Below the pieces are notes generated by a model. That model did not search any database. It had not been told where the DNA came from and saw only the letters and a program-made list of their open reading frames with translations. DNA of 64,000 nucleotides, taken from NCBI RefSeq assembly GCF_015477775.1, contig NZ_JADLQO010000001.1, positions 62,001-126,000 on the forward strand, given 5' to 3'. Numbering within the stretch: the stretch's first letter is position 1; every line of letters begins with the position of its first letter. The position numbers and the translations under genes are program-made. The stretch is from Nocardia abscessus. Its GTDB lineage: Bacteria; Actinomycetota; Actinomycetes; Mycobacteriales; Mycobacteriaceae. Shown here piece after piece: positions 63,146-64,000 of this stretch.

Positions 63146-63648
63146 GGTGTTTCGTTCTCCTGGCGTGGCGGAGTTTCGGTTGTCGTGCGCGGAACGTCGC
63201 TGTCCCATACGTCCCCCCCTGCCTCGTTTCCTCCGTTTTCCCGGCGAAACGATTCATAGATGTCCAGCAGCACCTGCTTCTGCCGCTCACTGATCGATGT
63301 GTCGGCAAGCAGGGCGTCCCGGACCGGACTGTGCGGCCGCTGCTCGAGATAGCCAGCCCGTACGTACAAGACCTCCGAGGAGACCCGCAGCGCTTTCGCG
63401 ATCTGCGTGAGCACTTCGGCGGACGGATTGCGCAGTCCGCGCTCGATCTGACTGAGGTACGGATTGCTCACCCCCGCCAGTTGTGCGAGCTGACGCAACG
63501 AGACCTGCGCGGCTTCTCGCTGCGCCCTGATGAAGCCTCCGATGTCGTGCGCCGCACTGACGACGCGACCTCCTCGTTCGCCGACTCCGGACGAGTACTC
63601 GTCCGGTCTGTCGGTGTACTCGGCGGAAACCTCGGGCTGGTCTGCCAT
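63142..63648 (-). CDS. XRE-family regulator upstream of hbhA
   Basis: 168 residues from the ATG at 63648; a GTG at 63651 is equally possible. The Cro/CI helix-turn-helix spans about residues 37-95: IGGFIRAQREAAQVSLRQLA, QLAGVSNPYLSQIERGLRNP and VLTQIAKALRVSSEVLYVRA. The C-terminal part is Glu/Gly-rich and disordered. Overlap with hbhA indicates coupled expression. Corresponds by order to Rv0474. Palindromic sites are upstream (63702-63722). Confidence 0.9.
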   Translation of the reverse strand: MADQPEVSAEYTDRPDEYSSGVGERGGRVVSAAHDIGGFIRAQREAAQVSLRQLAQLAGVSNPYLSQIERGLRNPSAEVLTQIAKALRVSSEVLYVRAGYLEQRPHSPVRDALLADTSISERQKQVLLDIYESFRRENGGNEAGGDVWDSDVPRTTTETPPRQENETP

Positions 63649-63692
63649 CACTCACCTTCTGGCGGTTGTACGGGTTCGAGTCTAGGTCAGGG

Positions 63693-63722
63693 TGCTAGCT
63701 ATTGCAAGCAGTCTGCTAGCAG
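63693..63722. promoter_or_regulatory. Cluster of GCTAG-centred palindromes
   Basis: GTGCTAGCTATTGCAAGCA followed by the 10-bp palindrome CTGCTAGCAG (63713-63722), 45-74 nt upstream of the XRE gene. GCTAG and TGCAAGCA also occur together at 62055-62068 upstream of the 62002 hydrolase. Confidence 0.4.
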
Positions 63723-63752
63723 TGTTTCGGCAAACGTTCCGCGCGCCGGAGA

Positions 63753-64000
63753 TCAGCCGCCGAACATGAGATGGGAAATCGTGTAGATCGCCAGTCCGGC
63801 AAGCGAACCGACGACCGTTCCGTTGATCCGGATGAATTGCAGATCGCGGCCCACTTGCAATTCGATCTTCTTGCTGGCTTCCTCGGCATCCCATCGGGCA
63901 ACCGTGTCGGTGACCAGGGTGCTGATCTCACCCGCGTAGTTTTCCACCAGGTAGCGAGCACCACGGTCGATCCAGCCGTCGACTTTGGCGCGCATGTCCG
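63753..64000 (-). CDS. DUF445 protein, C-terminal part (cut by window edge)
   Basis: Reading frame open at the right edge. The visible ~82 residues end the protein: DTVARWDAEEASKKIELQVG and RDLQFIRINGTVVGSLAGLA, then IYTISHLMFGG, the conserved C-terminal end of DUF445 membrane proteins with a last transmembrane helix. Corresponds to Rv0473 by order. Function is unknown. Confidence 0.88.
   Translation of the reverse strand, partial: DMRAKVDGWIDRGARYLVENYAGEISTLVTDTVARWDAEEASKKIELQVGRDLQFIRINGTVVGSLAGLAIYTISHLMFGG

Noticed and set aside
1..64000. CRISPR array, tRNA or rRNA genes
   Set aside because: No evenly spaced short repeats, no cloverleaf with GTTCRANNC arm and CCA-type end, and no rRNA-like stretch were seen by eye; a tRNA scan would be decisive.

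Overview
The window is a very GC-rich actinobacterial chromosome segment. Gene content and order point to Nocardia or a close relative in the Mycobacteriales. From memory of M. tuberculosis, the core gene order follows Rv0473 to Rv0529, with lineage-specific insertions. No tRNA, rRNA, CRISPR array, insertion sequence or integrase was found. Identifications rest on motifs, length and neighbours read by eye; no database search was run.

Layout. (1) 1-8.8 kb is accessory: a membrane protein cut by the window edge, translationally coupled to a large P-loop/TPR STAND-type ATPase; an XRE regulator; a coupled pair of unrecognised proteins; several small orphans; and a protein with the LQR/GN leader known from injection-system-associated proteins. 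(2) 8.6-15.6 kb (minus) is a tightly overlapped operon: hemL, histidine phosphatase, TlpA-like thioredoxin, an 83-residue small gene, ccdA, resB, ccsB and a 68-residue gene. It joins haem precursor synthesis to cytochrome c maturation. (3) 15.7-18.4 kb holds small secreted and membrane proteins. (4) 17.9-27.7 kb holds haem synthesis: glutaredoxin, rex-hemA-hemC-cobA/hemD and, after an opposite-strand insertion (19.7-21.8 kb), hemB with a membrane-protein partner. A near-perfect Rex operator lies over the rex promoter. (5) 27.9-38.9 kb is a conserved block: SerB1-like phosphatase, acyltransferase, epimerase, the 33-residue ribosomal protein bS22, a BldC-like regulator, proC, thioesterase, TIM-barrel isomerase, a membrane protein, Ppx/GppA and an Rv0495c-like protein. 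(6) 39-41 kb is senX3-regX3. (7) 41-46.2 kb is an insertion relative to the mycobacterial order: HxlR regulator, F420/NADP-type reductase, an ECF42 sigma factor with its DGPF partner and a matching promoter, and a secreted S15 peptidase-like hydrolase. (8) 46.5-64 kb returns to the core: gpmA, ROK kinase, YbjN protein, mshA, hydrolase, SDR, mscL, LdtMt5-like transpeptidase, murB, paired DUF2505 genes, methyltransferase, AbiEi-like protein, DUF2993 protein, deoC, acetyltransferase, purU, hydrolase, DUF2516, hbhA, XRE regulator and DUF445.

Functional themes. NADH-sensing Rex probably adjusts haem supply, and the hemL operon couples haem supply to cytochrome assembly. Many core genes show a TANNNT -10 element only 5-8 nt before the start codon, so they are probably leaderless; this decided several starts. 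The strongest candidates for something new are the STAND/TPR two-gene unit at the left edge, the LQR/GN-leader protein at 7.4-8.5 kb, and nested inverted repeats in convergent intergenic gaps.
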